A stretch of DNA of 52,002 nucleotides, from the NCBI GenBank assembly GCA_024698585.1, contig JAILRB010000026.1, forward strand, positions 1-52,002, given 5' to 3'. A program made the position numbers and the translations under genes. The DNA is from Eubacterium sp. Its GTDB lineage: Bacteria > Bacillota > Clostridia > Lachnospirales > Lachnospiraceae. Shown piece after piece: positions 1 to 9,448 of this stretch. The first letter of the stretch is position 1. Each line of letters begins with the position of its first letter. The notes below the pieces were generated by a model. That model saw only the letters and a program-made list of their open reading frames with translations. It had not been told where the DNA came from and made no database searches.

Positions 1-933
1 CTCTCAAACGGTTGGCTGTACTTGCGTAACCTACTAAAAGTTTGACTACCATATGAAATTACACTACTCTCAAACAATCAATGGAGTTTGATGAATACTT
101 AATTTGTTTGACTACCATATGAAATTACACTACTCTCAAACTGAGTCTCGTGCAAAGATTATCAACGAATTGTTTGACTACCATATGAAATTACACTACT
201 CTCAAACATAGCTTTATAATTTCTGCTCCAGTCTCTTGTTTGACTACCATATGAAATTACACTACTCTCAAACAATGACCGGTAGGAGGTGAGCGAATAA
301 GTGGTTTGACTACCATATGAAATTACACTACTCTCAAACAACCGTTCTTTATTGATACTGATACCCAGGGTTTGACTACCATATGAAATTACACTACTCT
401 CAAACCGCTTGCGCGGACTACTTGGAACAGTGCGAGTTTGACTACCATATGAAATTACACTACTCTCAAACTTCCGGTTTAGAATTTAGGTGCTCGTATC
501 GGTTTGACTACCATATGAAATTACACTACTCTCAAACATCATTCCGGTTTTATCTTCTACTACCTGGGTTTGACTACCATATGAAATTACACTACTCTCA
601 AACATTCATCCTATGCCCTCCTTATCTTTGATAGTTTGACTACCATATGAAATTACACTACTCTCAAACTTACATTAAAAGAGTGATTGCAACAGCTGGG
701 TTTGACTACCATATGAAATTACACTACTCTCAAACTGAGCTTGTAAACGAGATCGCGAAGGAAGCGTTTGACTACCATATGAAATTACACTACTCTCAAA
801 CACCCAAAATCACATAAACGAATTGTTGATGGTTTGACTACCATATGAAATTACACTACTCTCAAACAATGGTTATAGCCTTAATCGATGGCGATAGGTT
901 TGACTACCATATGAAATTACACTACTCTCAAAC
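1..933 (-). CRISPR. Type II-A CRISPR array, 14 full repeats plus a 9-base partial repeat, 14 spacers
   Basis: Fourteen identical 36-base repeats start at 40, 106, 172 and so on every 66 bases to 898; bases 1-9 are the end of a fifteenth, so the array continues outside the window. Every spacer is exactly 30 bases. On the + strand the repeat begins GTTTGACTACC and ends CTCTCAAAC. The transcribed (minus) sense begins GTTTGAGAGTAGTG, the form that pairs with the tracrRNA antirepeat at 7166-7191. The leader lies at the high-coordinate end, so the newest spacer is 868-897. I saw no repeat variants and no duplicated spacers. Spacer targets cannot be judged without a search. Confidence 0.98.
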
Positions 934-1004
934 CTCAAATTTTTACATTTGGTATTTGAGAAAGATATCCACTACAATATCCTGTATTCCACATGGTACA
1001 AAGA
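934..1004 (-). promoter_or_regulatory. CRISPR leader with ATTTGAG leader-anchoring sequence
   Basis: The 71 bases between the csn2 stop and the first repeat form the leader. Read on the minus strand, the seven bases touching the repeat are ATTTGAG (934-940), identical to the leader-anchoring sequence known from streptococcal type II-A arrays, where it directs spacer integration. A second ATTTGAG lies on the + strand at 954-960, giving an inverted pair. No strong promoter is obvious; the array may be read partly from the cas operon. Confidence 0.75.
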
Positions 1005-1676
1005 TCAGTGTATTTCACACATATCTTGATCTAAGATATATTCATTAATGCTTTTGTTATTTTGAATCTGCTTATTCTCAACAAAAACAATAATAACATT
1101 TTGATACTCTCCCCACTTTACTATTTCATCATACCATTTTTTGTCAATATAGGAATGACAATTAACAAAAAAGAATACTTTTTTATTCAACAACTTTACT
1201 GCCCCATCAAGAAAATCCAGCATTTTTTCAGAAAAGTTTCCTTTAGGTTGTTCAATTCTGATGTCTAACAATTTAAAAATTGCTGAATAATCCAATTCTT
1301 CATCAAACTCAATATTATATGGGACTGATGCACTTAACGAATCAATATTCTCCACAACACCAGCATAGCACTCTGCCAATTGATTATCCAAACCATTTAC
1401 TTGTAATTCTTCAATAAGTTTATTAAATAGTACCTTTTGATAATCTTTTTTTGTGAATTTCAAGTCTAATGGTGATGAAATAACTGCAACTGATTTTTCT
1501 ATTTTTATCTGTTTTTCATCATCTTCCATATAAAATGATTCCTCGCCCGATTGGATGCATGAATCCAAATCAACAAGAAACTTTTCAAAAACATCCTTAT
1601 CTTCTATTGTGACTCTATTGTGTTTATCTGAATAAAATTCACATTTCCAATCATAAGGATAATAAATCATTATCAT
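1005..1676 (-). CDS. csn2: Csn2, type II-A adaptation protein
   Basis: The 223-residue product matches the short Csn2 class in length and layout. Csn2 forms a ring-shaped tetramer that slides on double-stranded DNA ends and works with Cas1-Cas2 and Cas9 in spacer uptake. The C-terminal half carries the characteristic hydrophobic strand [11 protein letters not shown] followed by [10 protein letters not shown] and ends [10 protein letters not shown], resembling the streptococcal family ending in a YILDEDYF motif. Its ATG overlaps the cas2 stop by four bases (ATGA), implying translational coupling. It is the last cas gene before the leader, the usual II-A order. Confidence 0.9.
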   Translation of the reverse strand: MIMIYYPYDWKCEFYSDKHNRVTIEDKDVFEKFLVDLDSCIQSGEESFYMEDDEKQIKIEKSVAVISSPLDLKFTKKDYQKVLFNKLIEELQVNGLDNQLAECYAGVVENIDSLSASVPYNIEFDEELDYSAIFKLLDIRIEQPKGNFSEKMLDFLDGAVKLLNKKVFFFVNCHSYIDKKWYDEIVKWGEYQNVIIVFVENKQIQNNKSINEYILDQDMCEIH

Positions 1677-1993
1677 AATATAATTAACCTTTCATCTGAG
1701 TCTATGACTTTTGACTGCTTATCCCCCACTACATATTCCATTTTTGAAAATTGTTTTTCTGTGACAGTAAGCATTTGAACCAATCCTTTTGTTGGACGAT
1801 TCTTTTTAACCGTTTGTTCAATTCCTTGTGCCGCAGTTCCATTTAATGCAATCTTACTGTAAACGCTTTCTTGCATCATAACAAAACCCTTTTTTATTAG
1901 GAATTTTCTAAATTTTCTATATTGTCGTTTATCTTCATTTGTCAAAACTGGCAAGTCAAAAAAAACAATTACTCTCATAAATCTATAACTCAT
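1673..1993 (-). CDS. cas2: Cas2, CRISPR adaptation endoribonuclease-fold protein
   Basis: The 106-residue protein has the ferredoxin-like Cas2 start ([13 protein letters not shown]), including the conserved aspartate after the first strand, and a basic [13 protein letters not shown] helix. Cas2 dimers bridge two Cas1 dimers in the spacer-integration complex. The reading frame opens 11 bases inside the end of cas1, and no clear ribosome-binding site precedes it, so translation is probably coupled to cas1. The alternative start five codons later (MRVIVFF) is equally compatible with the family. Confidence 0.95.
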   Translation of the reverse strand: MSYRFMRVIVFFDLPVLTNEDKRQYRKFRKFLIKKGFVMMQESVYSKIALNGTAAQGIEQTVKKNRPTKGLVQMLTVTEKQFSKMEYVVGDKQSKVIDSDERLIIL

Positions 1994-2861
1994 AATTATA
2001 AAATTTTATTAAATATTCATTATTATCATTTAATGCGTAAAAAACACTTTGAACATATATTTTAATTGCATTTGAAATACTCTGTAGTTGCCGATCAACT
2101 CGTACATTCTGATAAAATAGAGATAATAATTCATGTTTTTCTTCCGTCTCAAATTTTTCCAACTCCATTTTAAATACCATGCGATCTACCAATATTCGAA
2201 ATGGCTCCATTAAATCAGAAGACATATTAAACTGATTAAAAATATTATTGTGAAACACACCAAGCTGAGTTAAATATCCATTTGCAACAATCTCTCGATT
2301 GAAATATGATAATAAAATCCCATACCCATAATTTAGGGCGGCATTTGTAGCGTTTTCATCTCCACGCACAAATGCCTTCCCAAACAATGCATTAAAATAT
2401 ACTTTTGCAGCATGTCCTTCTCGATTCGTGCTATCATTATATTGAATGTCGTCAATGTAAGTTTGCAATAATTTTGACTCATCTTGACAATTAACTTCCC
2501 ACAATAGTTCTTTTTGTTTTCTGATTTTGTCTTCCACAATTTTTGTCCATACCCGAGCTTTAATGTCATCTGAAAAGGTTACTTGCTCACGAACTTTTGC
2601 ACTTGTATCATGGCTTCCATATATAGATACCAGCTCAGAAATCGGATTATGTTTATTATCGCAAAATACTACATTAATTTTATTTTTAACCAACTCACAC
2701 AACAGCATTGACGTCAATGAAACTGCTGTAGACTCTACCATTAACACCTCAATTTCACTAAGATGAACCTGTTTAATATCCCCCTGCTTACGTACTACCA
2801 GATAGCCTAATTTATAATCCAATTTAGTATTTCCAGTTACTACCACTGTTCTCCAACTCAT
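1983..2861 (-). CDS. cas1: Cas1, CRISPR integrase
   Basis: This 292-residue integrase catalyses insertion of new spacers at the leader end of the array. It begins [17 protein letters not shown], the same opening as streptococcal Cas1, so I place the start at 2861 rather than the in-frame ATG at 2885, which lies inside cas9. The active-site blocks are visible: [16 protein letters not shown] with the catalytic glutamate, [12 protein letters not shown] with the histidine, and [11 protein letters not shown] with the acidic residue. The cas9 stop and the cas1 ATG are separated by one base, and an AGAAAGG ribosome site lies within the cas9 end. Confidence 0.97.
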   Translation of the reverse strand: MSWRTVVVTGNTKLDYKLGYLVVRKQGDIKQVHLSEIEVLMVESTAVSLTSMLLCELVKNKINVVFCDNKHNPISELVSIYGSHDTSAKVREQVTFSDDIKARVWTKIVEDKIRKQKELLWEVNCQDESKLLQTYIDDIQYNDSTNREGHAAKVYFNALFGKAFVRGDENATNAALNYGYGILLSYFNREIVANGYLTQLGVFHNNIFNQFNMSSDLMEPFRILVDRMVFKMELEKFETEEKHELLSLFYQNVRVDRQLQSISNAIKIYVQSVFYALNDNNEYLIKFYNYEL

Positions 2862-2862
2862 A

Positions 2863-5800
2863 TTAAAGCCTTTCTCTATTTTCAAATAAACCAGTAACAG
2901 ATTGATGAATTAATTTTACATTGGCTGCTCCCAACGTATTTTTGTTAATCTTCATACTTCCCTGACTGCTTCCACTATTTACTATACTCAAGTTTGCTGT
3001 TGTAGAAATGTCACATCGAAGTAATTTGATAATTTCAGCTAATACTTTTATCTTATCATCTAGTGAAGATTGTAAAAAAATGTCCCTTCTTTCTTCTAAT
3101 GCTCTATACTGATTTGCCGGTCTCTTTTGATACGTCGTTTTCATTTTATCTATAAACTCATCATATAATTCAATCAATTTTTCTTCTGTTAATTGATCAA
3201 ATTTTTCGCTTACTTTCCTATTCCCTTCGACTTCTTTCTTATCAAGGAACTTTTCAATCAATCTAACCGTTTCTACATTTCCGCTAGATAATTTTAGCTG
3301 TAGATTTCCTTTGAATAATATATTTTTATCATCTTCCCCTCTCACTCTCATTGGGAAGCCATCTACAGAGAACAAACTATTCTTCTTGATTTTTTCTTTT
3401 ATTATAGACACATTTTTTCTTTCCAACTGTTTTTCACAATAATCTGCGAATGCATATGGATTATACAACAACATATTGCTTATATACATTGGAACTCCGA
3501 CTAAATTTTTTACTCGTTCACCTCTTTTTCCATCATACTCTATCAAAGCAAAATATGTATTTTTAATTGATGTATATCCACCATAAAGTTCCATATTCCT
3601 ACCCCTTTTTAATGGGATTTTAGATGCCTTTGAACCTTTGCGTTCTTGACTTAAATCAAATAATTTTCCATTATCACAGTATGTAAACTCAGTGTATAAG
3701 CAAGTATCTTTTTTTACAATCTCCCTAATTCGTTCTAAATCTCCTCCTCTGATGTCACCATCTTCATTCTTCAAATAATGACATCTTTGCTTGCCATCTT
3801 CATCTGTATAATATTCTTTGTCACATCCAGTCCAGACGGTATCTCCATCTTTATTTACAACATCCCAGTACATTGTTTTTGAAATGCTATAGTTTGTATT
3901 TTTATTTTCTTTCATCCACTTATACGGATTATCTGTATACTTTGTGTTATATACATCGCCTACCACAATATTCAAGTATGCATCCTTTGCATGATGATAG
4001 TCATTTATCAGTCGACTCTTTAATACATTAAGCGGCTCTTTTCTAAACTTAGAAGCCAGACTCGCCTTTACATAAACCACCTTTGTCTTCTCATACATCT
4101 GCTCAAACACATCTGCAATTAATTTGGTAGACTGTCTGGTTTCAACAATCTGTCTTGCAATAAATCCTGACAATTCTTCTTCAGAAAAATCTGTGTGTTT
4201 TGTTAAGCGACTATATTTTTTCTTAGAGATAAATTCTTTATCCAACCAGTACTTCCAAATCTCCTTCATTCTTAATTGGATCGATAGATCAATAATATCG
4301 TTGCTTTTCTTTGCATTTACTGCCTTGTCAACTAATACTAAATTATCAAAACTGTCATCATCAATCTTTGACTGCGGGAAAATATGATCTATATCCCATT
4401 TCGTATTGCTACTCAACAATTCATCTAAATCAATATTTTTCCCTGTGTATGCACATTTACCATTCTGTAAATAATACAAGAATAATTTTTTGCTGTTTAG
4501 TTTACTATCTTCCTGCTTTTCCAAACTGTCTACCACACTATGATAATCCCAGTCCACAATATCATTTTTACAATTCTTATAGAGCTCAATTAGACGTTCC
4601 TTACGGGATTTTGTCCTCTTACCTTTTTCTCCACCACCACGAGCCATTTCAACAAAGATTTTTTTAGGTTCACATCCCATAATCTTTTTCACTTCTTCAG
4701 CAATCAATATTGTCTGCCAGATTGCACGTTTATTACTTGGCGACGTAAATAATTCTTCCACACAGTTCTCATAACTAATATCTGTAATCTCATTGCGATT
4801 TTCCGCATTTATTTTCTGAATTGCCTTCGTATAGCCAAAACGATTACTAAGTAGTTGCATCAAATTTTCATTTGTATCCCATAATGCAGAAATAATAGAC
4901 ATCATTTCTCCAGTTTCTTTACATACCATTTCTTCACAGAAAATTTGTGTCAAAAACTTTCTGGAGAAATTTCCCCAGCCTGACATTTTAGGAAGTGCAT
5001 AAATTTTCTTTATTTCCTCTTCTGTCAATCCCGGATAATATCTTTTAACAACTTTTTTCAGCAGTTCCTTATCATCTCCATAAATTGTTTTCCAACGAAC
5101 TACATCTTCTGCAATCTCTTTCTGCCTATCCGTCAGTGCATCTGTAGCAAAGATTTTCTTAAATGTGGCTTCGGTTGATAATGTTGCCTTGAAATCTTGA
5201 TCAAATCCAGTTAAATCCCCTGCAATTAAGTCTAGGTTTTTAATTTTATTTAGATATCCTAATACTTTCTTTCCTGTAACTTTTCTTCCTTTTTTAAACA
5301 GATTTTCATATAATTCCTGTTTTAGTTCAACATCTATTTTTTCACCTTTAATTTTTATATTGTTTAACTCATTCAGCACCATAAACTTTTGATACATCAA
5401 TGAATTTTTAGGTAACACATCTTCCCCGATTAGATAAGTACATTTATTAGTCATTCTCATAATAAACTGTTCATTTGATTTTTCTTTATCAACTACCTCA
5501 TCAAAATTCCAAGGATAGATTTTTTCGTTTTCTTTTCCTTCCTTTCTCTGAATCCAAACATTAGAACCAATGCTTTTCTTTCCACTCTCCCTCTGATGGC
5601 GTGTGCTAAGCGGTCCGACATAATATGGAACTCTAAATTCGAAAATACTGATAATCTTTTCCATATTAGTCTTCTGATATTCTTCATCAGCATGATTCAA
5701 AAAAGGTAAATATTCTTTTGCATTTTCCAATATTGCTTTCAATTCAATTTCATGAATCTGGCGTGGAATGGAACCATTATCTTTATTTCTAAGAACTGGA

Positions 5801-7092
5801 AGTAATGATCTATTCGATGATTCTTCTACCATTCTTTCATATGCTTCACAGTCACATTCTTCGATCTTTTCTTTAATTCCCTTCAATAATTTATCAAGTT
5901 CTTTATAAAAATCATCTTCCGTACATTTCTTGATAGGCATTTTCTTATTTCCATTCATCCCAACATAAGATGCATAAGATTTACTCTTATCTGTTTTACT
6001 ATGGAAAAATTCCTTATATACCTTTTCATTCAAATATTTTTTTAGCAGTCTCTTTAGTTCCTTCAGATTTTCCTTATGGTGCTCATATGCAGCAACTTTT
6101 GCATCAGAAATATACGTATATTCTCCCATAATTCCAACAAAAACACTCCAGTCATAAAATGCCTTAATAGCTTCAATTCCATCCATATAGTCCGGAATGG
6201 CATTCTCTAATTCATCTCTTTGAGACTCTTCATACTTTGCTTCTGAAAATTTAACCGGGAATAATTTAGTCGTTTCTTCATCAATTTCTTCATCGTTCAG
6301 CTGTTGGAAAACATCTTTTATATTTCCTTTATTTCCAATCATCAGCACTGCCAATGCTTTTTCCGCCTTCTTTGAATCATAGTCCATCGCCTCACCATTT
6401 GGCTTCACTTCCAAATATTCTTTTAATACTTTCGCTTTTTCTGATTTAGAAATCTTCCTATCCAGAATCAATTCTTCCACTAACTTTAAGTCATCTTCAC
6501 TACAAAATACTTCCAATCCATAAGTAGCAAATACGTCTACAAGTTTTCCGAAAGCATTATGAATACTTTTCTGTTCATCAGCAGACATTTCGCCTTCAAT
6601 CAGGAAATTCCCACGGTATTTAATTATATTATGAAGAGCTAAATATACTTTTCTAATATCCTGCTCTTCGGTGCTATATATCAATGCTTTTCTTAAATGA
6701 AAGATAGTTGGATATTCTTCAAAATATTCTTTATCTGTATATCCTTCATCGCTAAATAATGGATGCACTGATTCTGTAGTTTTATCTTTTTCATGTAACA
6801 TACTCTCATTCAAGCGGATAAAAAAAGTTTCATCTACTTTTTGTATTTCATCCTTAAATATATCCTGTAAAAGATTAATTCGATTTTTTCTACGTTGAAG
6901 TCTTCTTCTCATACTTCTGTTTGTTCTTCTTCCTTCTGCTGTTTCAGCACTTTCAAACAAACGAATTCCCCACATATCATGATTCTTATATTTTCCCTTT
7001 ACCGGGGCTTTAATCAAATTGTATTTTTCATCTGTTACAGCCCATCCTACAGAATTTGTTCCAATGTCTAATCCTAAATAATAATTTGTCAT
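2863..7092 (-). CDS. cas9: Cas9, type II-A RNA-guided DNA endonuclease
   Basis: The 1409-residue protein cuts DNA guided by crRNA:tracrRNA. Visible landmarks: RuvC-I LGLDIGTNSVGWAV with Asp9; an arginine-rich bridge helix around 55-71; alpha-helical REC lobe from about 90 to 760; RuvC-II KKIFVEMARG with Glu815; HNH DIDHIFPQS with His903 and a downstream Asn near 926; RuvC-III HHAKDAY with His1034 and Asp1037; and a C-terminal PAM-interacting region ending LIHQSVTGLFENRERL. All catalytic residues are present, so it should be active. A Cys-containing acidic insert at about 1081-1140 (Cys1090, 1104, 1131, 1139) is absent from SpCas9. The ribosome site is GAGAGGTG. Linkage with csn2 makes it II-A. 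Confidence 0.98.
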   Translation of the reverse strand: MTNYYLGLDIGTNSVGWAVTDEKYNLIKAPVKGKYKNHDMWGIRLFESAETAEGRRTNRSMRRRLQRRKNRINLLQDIFKDEIQKVDETFFIRLNESMLHEKDKTTESVHPLFSDEGYTDKEYFEEYPTIFHLRKALIYSTEEQDIRKVYLALHNIIKYRGNFLIEGEMSADEQKSIHNAFGKLVDVFATYGLEVFCSEDDLKLVEELILDRKISKSEKAKVLKEYLEVKPNGEAMDYDSKKAEKALAVLMIGNKGNIKDVFQQLNDEEIDEETTKLFPVKFSEAKYEESQRDELENAIPDYMDGIEAIKAFYDWSVFVGIMGEYTYISDAKVAAYEHHKENLKELKRLLKKYLNEKVYKEFFHSKTDKSKSYASYVGMNGNKKMPIKKCTEDDFYKELDKLLKGIKEKIEECDCEAYERMVEESSNRSLLPVLRNKDNGSIPRQIHEIELKAILENAKEYLPFLNHADEEYQKTNMEKIISIFEFRVPYYVGPLSTRHQRESGKKSIGSNVWIQRKEGKENEKIYPWNFDEVVDKEKSNEQFIMRMTNKCTYLIGEDVLPKNSLMYQKFMVLNELNNIKIKGEKIDVELKQELYENLFKKGRKVTGKKVLGYLNKIKNLDLIAGDLTGFDQDFKATLSTEATFKKIFATDALTDRQKEIAEDVVRWKTIYGDDKELLKKVVKRYYPGLTEEEIKKIYALPKMSGWGNFSRKFLTQIFCEEMVCKETGEMMSIISALWDTNENLMQLLSNRFGYTKAIQKINAENRNEITDISYENCVEELFTSPSNKRAIWQTILIAEEVKKIMGCEPKKIFVEMARGGGEKGKRTKSRKERLIELYKNCKNDIVDWDYHSVVDSLEKQEDSKLNSKKLFLYYLQNGKCAYTGKNIDLDELLSSNTKWDIDHIFPQSKIDDDSFDNLVLVDKAVNAKKSNDIIDLSIQLRMKEIWKYWLDKEFISKKKYSRLTKHTDFSEEELSGFIARQIVETRQSTKLIADVFEQMYEKTKVVYVKASLASKFRKEPLNVLKSRLINDYHHAKDAYLNIVVGDVYNTKYTDNPYKWMKENKNTNYSISKTMYWDVVNKDGDTVWTGCDKEYYTDEDGKQRCHYLKNEDGDIRGGDLERIREIVKKDTCLYTEFTYCDNGKLFDLSQERKGSKASKIPLKRGRNMELYGGYTSIKNTYFALIEYDGKRGERVKNLVGVPMYISNMLLYNPYAFADYCEKQLERKNVSIIKEKIKKNSLFSVDGFPMRVRGEDDKNILFKGNLQLKLSSGNVETVRLIEKFLDKKEVEGNRKVSEKFDQLTEEKLIELYDEFIDKMKTTYQKRPANQYRALEERRDIFLQSSLDDKIKVLAEIIKLLRCDISTTANLSIVNSGSSQGSMKINKNTLGAANVKLIHQSVTGLFENRERL

Positions 7093-7122
7093 ACTGTCAC
7101 CTCTCTAATTTCTCTATAATGT

Positions 7123-7151
7123 TTGACTTTTTTAAATTTGTATATTACACT
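7123..7151 (+). promoter_or_regulatory. Probable tracrRNA promoter
   Basis: TTGACT (7123-7128) and TACACT (7146-7151) are 17 bases apart, placing the RNA start near 7158, just before the antirepeat at 7166. It fires away from cas9. The cas9 promoter must lie in the same 70 bases on the other strand, so the two are likely linked in regulation. Confidence 0.55.
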
Positions 7152-7157
7152 TTAATT

Positions 7158-7295
7158 AATCTCAATTGACTACCATATGAGATTACACTACAGGTTCAAA
7201 TAAAGTATTTACCAAATCGCCTTCGGGCCCACATTGATGTGGATTTTAATTGAACTTTTCAAAGCCATCTAGAATATAGATGGCTTTTCTTTTTA
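7158..7295 (+). ncRNA. tracrRNA
   Basis: Bases 7166-7191 repeat the CRISPR repeat with a single change (A to G, still able to wobble-pair with crRNA), so this RNA pairs with the minus-strand crRNA repeat over 26 bases. A short mismatch (AGGT opposite GA) follows, then TCAAAT (7196-7201), which pairs with the 5' GTTTGA of the repeat: the stem-bulge-stem layout of II-A guides. Downstream are hairpins GCC-TTCG-GGC (7219-7228) and CCACAT-TG-ATGTGG (7229-7242), then a terminator hairpin GCCATCT/AGATGGC with a T-rich tail (7261-7295). It lies directly upstream of cas9 on the opposite strand. The exact 5' end is inferred from the promoter. Confidence 0.92.
7261..7295 (+). terminator. Intrinsic terminator of tracrRNA
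   Basis: The stem AAAGCCATCT/AGATGGCTTT is followed by TTCTTTTT. It ends the tracrRNA. Confidence 0.85.
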
Positions 7296-7479
7296 TCCGA
7301 CTCGAATCCTATTCATTATTGTTACTCCCCCTTTCCCGCACAACCTGTAAAAACACAAAAACTCCTCTTTCATACCCCATTTTATATCCGTACACTCAAC
7401 TACGATTATTATACCATATTTCCAAACCAAACAGTATTTGTTTTTATTCTTTTTTCTCCACTTTCCCCGATGCATTTCA

Positions 7480-7508
7480 TTGTTCTCATCTCCATTCTGT
7501 GGTATACT
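7480..7508 (+). promoter_or_regulatory. Promoter of the gene at 7562
   Basis: TTGTTC (7480-7485) and TATACT (7503-7508) are 17 bases apart. The leader that follows (TATACTTC...TGTGCGCATT...) resembles the leader of the broken paralogue at 9449 (TATAATCC...TGTATGCACTTT), so the duplication included the promoter region. Confidence 0.5.
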
Positions 7509-7561
7509 TCTCCTCGGGTGTGCGCATTGCCCCCATAGAAAAACATACAAGGAGAGAAACT

Positions 7562-8260
7562 ATGAAATTTGAAAAACTTGCAATTCCAATGCTTGTGGTT
7601 GTAGTTCTCATTTTCCTTTTCCCTACATTGAAAAAGGAATGGGACAAGTATAATAACCCAAACGAGGGCTACGCTTACGTACCGGAAACCATCAACACAG
7701 AGGAATACGAAAAGAAGGGATATTACTATCCTGGTACTGCTGATTATGATAAGAATGAATATACCAGCAAATATTTAGGTATCCGTTTTGCCCTCCCTAA
7801 GGACTTCGTTATGGAACCAAAAACTATCAGAGCGCAGAAGCTGGATGATTTTAATAAGTATAAAGATCCGAAATTATATTCTGATGATATTGTATTTGAA
7901 GAATTACAGGAACTTGTCGTTACAAGTAATGGTGGCGATGCAACAATGCAACTGATTGTCGGCAGAGGCTCCATTCCTCTCGACAAAGACACCAGCAAGC
8001 GTTTAGCTGATCACTTAAAGCAAAACTTGCAAAACGATGCTGGTTCCACAAAGTATACCGTCAAGAAAATCCATAAAGAAAAAATCGGTGGACAGAAATA
8101 TAACGTAATCGACATTGTCGGAAAAAACAAGGGATTAGATTCCACATTTAATGTACAGTACTACATCCGCAACGTGAAAAAGAACTACATCGGCATCATC
8201 GTCGAAGGAACAAGTAAAAAAGACATGAAAAAGATGGTTTCATCGATTAAAAAACTTTAA
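7562..8260 (+). CDS. Membrane-anchored extracytoplasmic protein of unknown function
   Basis: I do not recognise a named family. The start is set at 7562, where AGGAGAG precedes ATG; the longer frame upstream runs through promoter DNA and is not real. The 232-residue product has one N-terminal hydrophobic segment (about residues 6-22, LAIPMLVVVVLIFLFP) with no lipobox or clear cleavage site, then a soluble domain beginning near YLGIRFALPKDFVM, rich in beta strands with a Lys-rich end (KKDMKKMVSSIKKL). The pattern of a short exported domain recalls PsbP/Mog1-like folds, but that is inference. A paralogue at 9449-10138 shares the YVPETINTEEYEKKG-type block and the C-terminus. Confidence 0.8.
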   Translation: MKFEKLAIPMLVVVVLIFLFPTLKKEWDKYNNPNEGYAYVPETINTEEYEKKGYYYPGTADYDKNEYTSKYLGIRFALPKDFVMEPKTIRAQKLDDFNKYKDPKLYSDDIVFEELQELVVTSNGGDATMQLIVGRGSIPLDKDTSKRLADHLKQNLQNDAGSTKYTVKKIHKEKIGGQKYNVIDIVGKNKGLDSTFNVQYYIRNVKKNYIGIIVEGTSKKDMKKMVSSIKKL

Positions 8261-8318
8261 TTCGTGGTCATCCACGTTACGTCTAAGATAAGTTCATGGC
8301 TATGATTACAAAATTTAA

Positions 8319-8358
8319 GGCAGTCCCAAATGGTATATTTGGAGGCTGCCTCGTTTTT
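8319..8358 (+). terminator. Intrinsic terminator downstream of the gene at 7562
   Basis: The stem GGCAGTCCCAAAT/ATTTGGAGGCTGCC (one bulge) is followed by CGTTTTTTA. It overlaps the stop of the converging gene at 8358. Confidence 0.8.
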
Positions 8359-9230
8359 TAATATTCTCTTTTTAGCACATAGTAATAATTTTTATATTTT
8401 AAAACATCCACGACTTCATTAAGCATAAATGGAGGTTGCCACCCGGAAGCTACGGAAGGAGTAAGACTGTATTTAATGATTCTTTTCCCTTCGGATGTTT
8501 CAATAACTATTACACAAAGTCTTGGTGGATTTCTCACATATCTTGGATCAATTTCATATCTCAGAACAACTCCCTCCAATAGCTCTCCTTCGCTTGCTAT
8601 TTTTTGAAGCATCAGTTTTCCTTCAATAGTTGACATAATTAAATATAATCCTATAAAGATGAAAAACAATAATGCCATCACGAAAACTATCCCTGATGCA
8701 ATCCCGCTAATATATCTGGCAGATTCCATCGCCTTATAAACCATAATTGCCGCAAAGGACAAAAAAATACTTGCTATAAAAAGACCCAAAATAATATTGC
8801 CATCCGGCATACTTAATGAATGACATTTCACCTCCGGGTAGGAATGTTCTTCTTTATTCGGATCACTTACTTTTCTTCCTATGGAAATATCGACCTCTTT
8901 CTGAAGTATCTTTGTCTTAGGTCCCATATATTTCTTTGCCTTTTCAAATATTTGGATATCATTTCCTAGCATTTCCAACACCGTTACCTTGAAAACGTCA
9001 TGAAGATATTTATCAGAACAAGCACTAACATCTTCAAAGTAACAAAAAATCTCTTGTAGTTTCTCGGTTTCTACATCTGCATTCAGAAGGCTAATCACTT
9101 CCGGCATTATTATTTCTTCAATAACAATTGTATCCATTCGTTCCCCATATTCCAAGATATGTGCATCAATTTTTCCGTTTATATCAGGAAAAAGCATTGA
9201 CATTTTATTATAAAAATCTCGTATTAGCAT
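8358..9230 (-). CDS. Two-transmembrane protein with N-terminal helical domain, unknown function
   Basis: The start is at 9230, eight bases after AAGGAGATT; the longer frame to 9257 lacks a site. The 290-residue product has a cytoplasmic-type helical domain (1-110) containing YLHDVFKVTVLEMLGND and KAKKYMGPKTK, which reminds me of small uncharacterised helical DUF proteins often found beside toxin or immunity genes (weak resemblance, inference). Two hydrophobic helices follow at about 146-166 and 174-200, then a beta-rich C-terminal domain with a VVLRYEIDPR stretch. It lies alone on the minus strand between the two related + strand genes. Confidence 0.75.
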   Translation of the reverse strand: MLIRDFYNKMSMLFPDINGKIDAHILEYGERMDTIVIEEIIMPEVISLLNADVETEKLQEIFCYFEDVSACSDKYLHDVFKVTVLEMLGNDIQIFEKAKKYMGPKTKILQKEVDISIGRKVSDPNKEEHSYPEVKCHSLSMPDGNIILGLFIASIFLSFAAIMVYKAMESARYISGIASGIVFVMALLFFIFIGLYLIMSTIEGKLMLQKIASEGELLEGVVLRYEIDPRYVRNPPRLCVIVIETSEGKRIIKYSLTPSVASGWQPPFMLNEVVDVLKYKNYYYVLKREY

Positions 9231-9448
9231 TTTGTGAATCTCCTTCCATTCAAGCACTCTACTAAATCATTCCGCAGTAGCTTCCTCGTTCACCATACCG
9301 ATATTGTAAGACTTGCTGATTGGATTGTAAATCAAAGTTTTCATAATAAAATTTTAAATATTCTATCATAAAATTTACTTTTCTATAGTATAATCCCCCT
9401 AGTGTATGCACTTTCATTCTTATTAAAAAACACAAAAGGAGATCTTCT

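Noticed and set aside
383..1048. Open frames across the array (383-631, 845-1048)
   Set aside because: They are translations of the repeats themselves (66-base period keeps the frame open), with no ribosome sites.
7280..7561. N-terminal extension of the gene at 7562 back to 7280
   Set aside because: The extension begins inside the tracrRNA terminator, crosses the gene's promoter and has no ribosome site, whereas AGGAGAG precedes the ATG at 7562.
9280..9380. Short minus-strand frames (25 and 35 codons) upstream of the 8358 gene
   Set aside because: Two overlapping tiny frames lack ribosome sites and overlap each other out of frame. They might be remnants of an older gene but cannot be supported.
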